From contig NZ_JAEDXU010000011.1 in NCBI RefSeq assembly GCF_017830045.1, positions 1-64,000 of the forward strand: a stretch of DNA of 64,000 bases. Direction: 5' to 3'. The notes beneath the pieces are model-generated. The model had not been told where the DNA came from and made no database searches. It worked only from the letters and a program-made list of their open reading frames with translations. Positions 63,606 to 64,000 of this stretch are shown one piece after another. Made by a program: the position numbers and the translations under genes. The DNA comes from Enterococcus larvae. Its GTDB lineage: Bacteria > Bacillota > Bacilli > Lactobacillales > Enterococcaceae. Numbering within the stretch: position 1 is the stretch's first letter; the number at the start of each line of letters is the position of its first letter.

Positions 63606-64000
63606 TTATCTTTTATAAGCTGGTTTTTCCAGTGCTATTGGCGTAGGATTCAATAGCACCCAGTGAACAGCTAGTTCGCTAAGTCGTGCCAGTTCCTCGT
63701 CGCCGTTTCCTCTGGCAATCGCTTTTGTCAGCAGAGCGGTTTCTTGTAATTGATTTTCAGATAGAGGGGTTCCGGTTTTGAAGGAATTGTTCAATGAATG
63801 TACCATCATGTTGAAGTCTCGATCCCAATTACCTCCGCCATTACGGAAGATTTCATCGGCTACCTTTCCAGTGATTCGGATAACCTCCCCTTGCAATGTC
63901 TGGCAAGAACCACTGCCGGGAACCAATAACTCCCACAATTCTTCGTGCTGTTTTTGCCAGGTTTTGGTGCTTAGTACGATTGGTGATGTACCATCGTGCT
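63606..64000 (-). CDS. Hypothetical protein, 3' part (5' end beyond the window)
   Basis: The frame stays open to the window edge, giving at least 131 residues and ending ALEKPAYKR. Visible parts include VPGSGSCQTLQGEVIRITGK and NGGGNWDRDFNMMVHSL. It has no membrane segment. I do not recognise the family. A TTG at 63938 is not needed as a start since the frame continues upstream. Confidence 0.65.
   Translation of the reverse strand, partial: HDGTSPIVLSTKTWQKQHEELWELLVPGSGSCQTLQGEVIRITGKVADEIFRNGGGNWDRDFNMMVHSLNNSFKTGTPLSENQLQETALLTKAIARGNGDEELARLSELAVHWVLLNPTPIALEKPAYKR

Overview
The window looks like a chromosomal segment of a low-GC lactic acid bacterium, most likely an Enterococcus. This rests on a bifunctional GshF, the L13 and S9 ribosomal proteins, T-box controlled amino-acid genes, FPxTG-type sorting signals and an LXG/type VII cassette. 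I cannot name the species from sequence alone. No rRNA, tRNA, CRISPR array or prophage structural module was seen.

Layout, left to right. 295-2477: two wall-anchored Ig-like surface proteins. 3171-9717: a trehalose regulon made of a PTS permease (minus strand) divergent from a GH65 phosphorylase, beta-phosphoglucomutase and TreR, with TreR-operator and cre-like sites between them. 9873-15098: gshF, a lipoprotein, a hidden 21-residue peptide gene (12944-13009) and a membrane GDPD. 15279-19898: a Bce-type two-component system and ABC transporter with a matching operator. 20107-20805: a NagB-like sugar-phosphate protein.

21128-33964 is the most interesting part. A tyrosine recombinase gene sits between two palindromic 21-bp sites that are exact reverse complements of each other, with paired arm-like repeats inside them. 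Directly downstream come an atypical receiver/winged-helix regulator, an ER-type (SipW-like) signal peptidase, two TasA/BsaA-like matrix proteins with SipW-type signal sequences, a protein with a YPSTG sorting-like C-terminus and a 1404-residue RCC1-propeller protein. Two secreted paralogues with a ComEA-like helix-hairpin-helix DNA-binding tail follow. I read this as a candidate surface-fibre/biofilm-matrix locus, possibly phase-variable by DNA inversion, with possible extracellular-DNA binders next to it. The inversion is inference.

34043-42527: two small cytoplasmic proteins, a Fur-box controlled FecCD-type iron-chelate ABC transporter, then an OppA-like peptide-binding lipoprotein under a T-box and peptidase T. 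43035-49302: a complete trpEGDCFBA operon behind a T-box leader with two antiterminator/terminator modules but only one obvious Stem I. 49603-51689: tandem lipoprotein histidine phosphatases with duplicated leaders. 51864-53859: a second orphan tyrosine recombinase with a 13-bp inverted repeat over its Shine-Dalgarno sequence, then a cell-wall amidase. 54006-57195: small genes and rplM-rpsI. 57664-61414: an LXG toxin cassette (two Lap-like helpers, an LXG protein with a papain-like C-terminus and two related lipoproteins that are candidate immunity proteins) lying between two near-identical terminators. 61779-64000: a metallophosphoesterase and the 3' part of an unrecognised gene running off the window.
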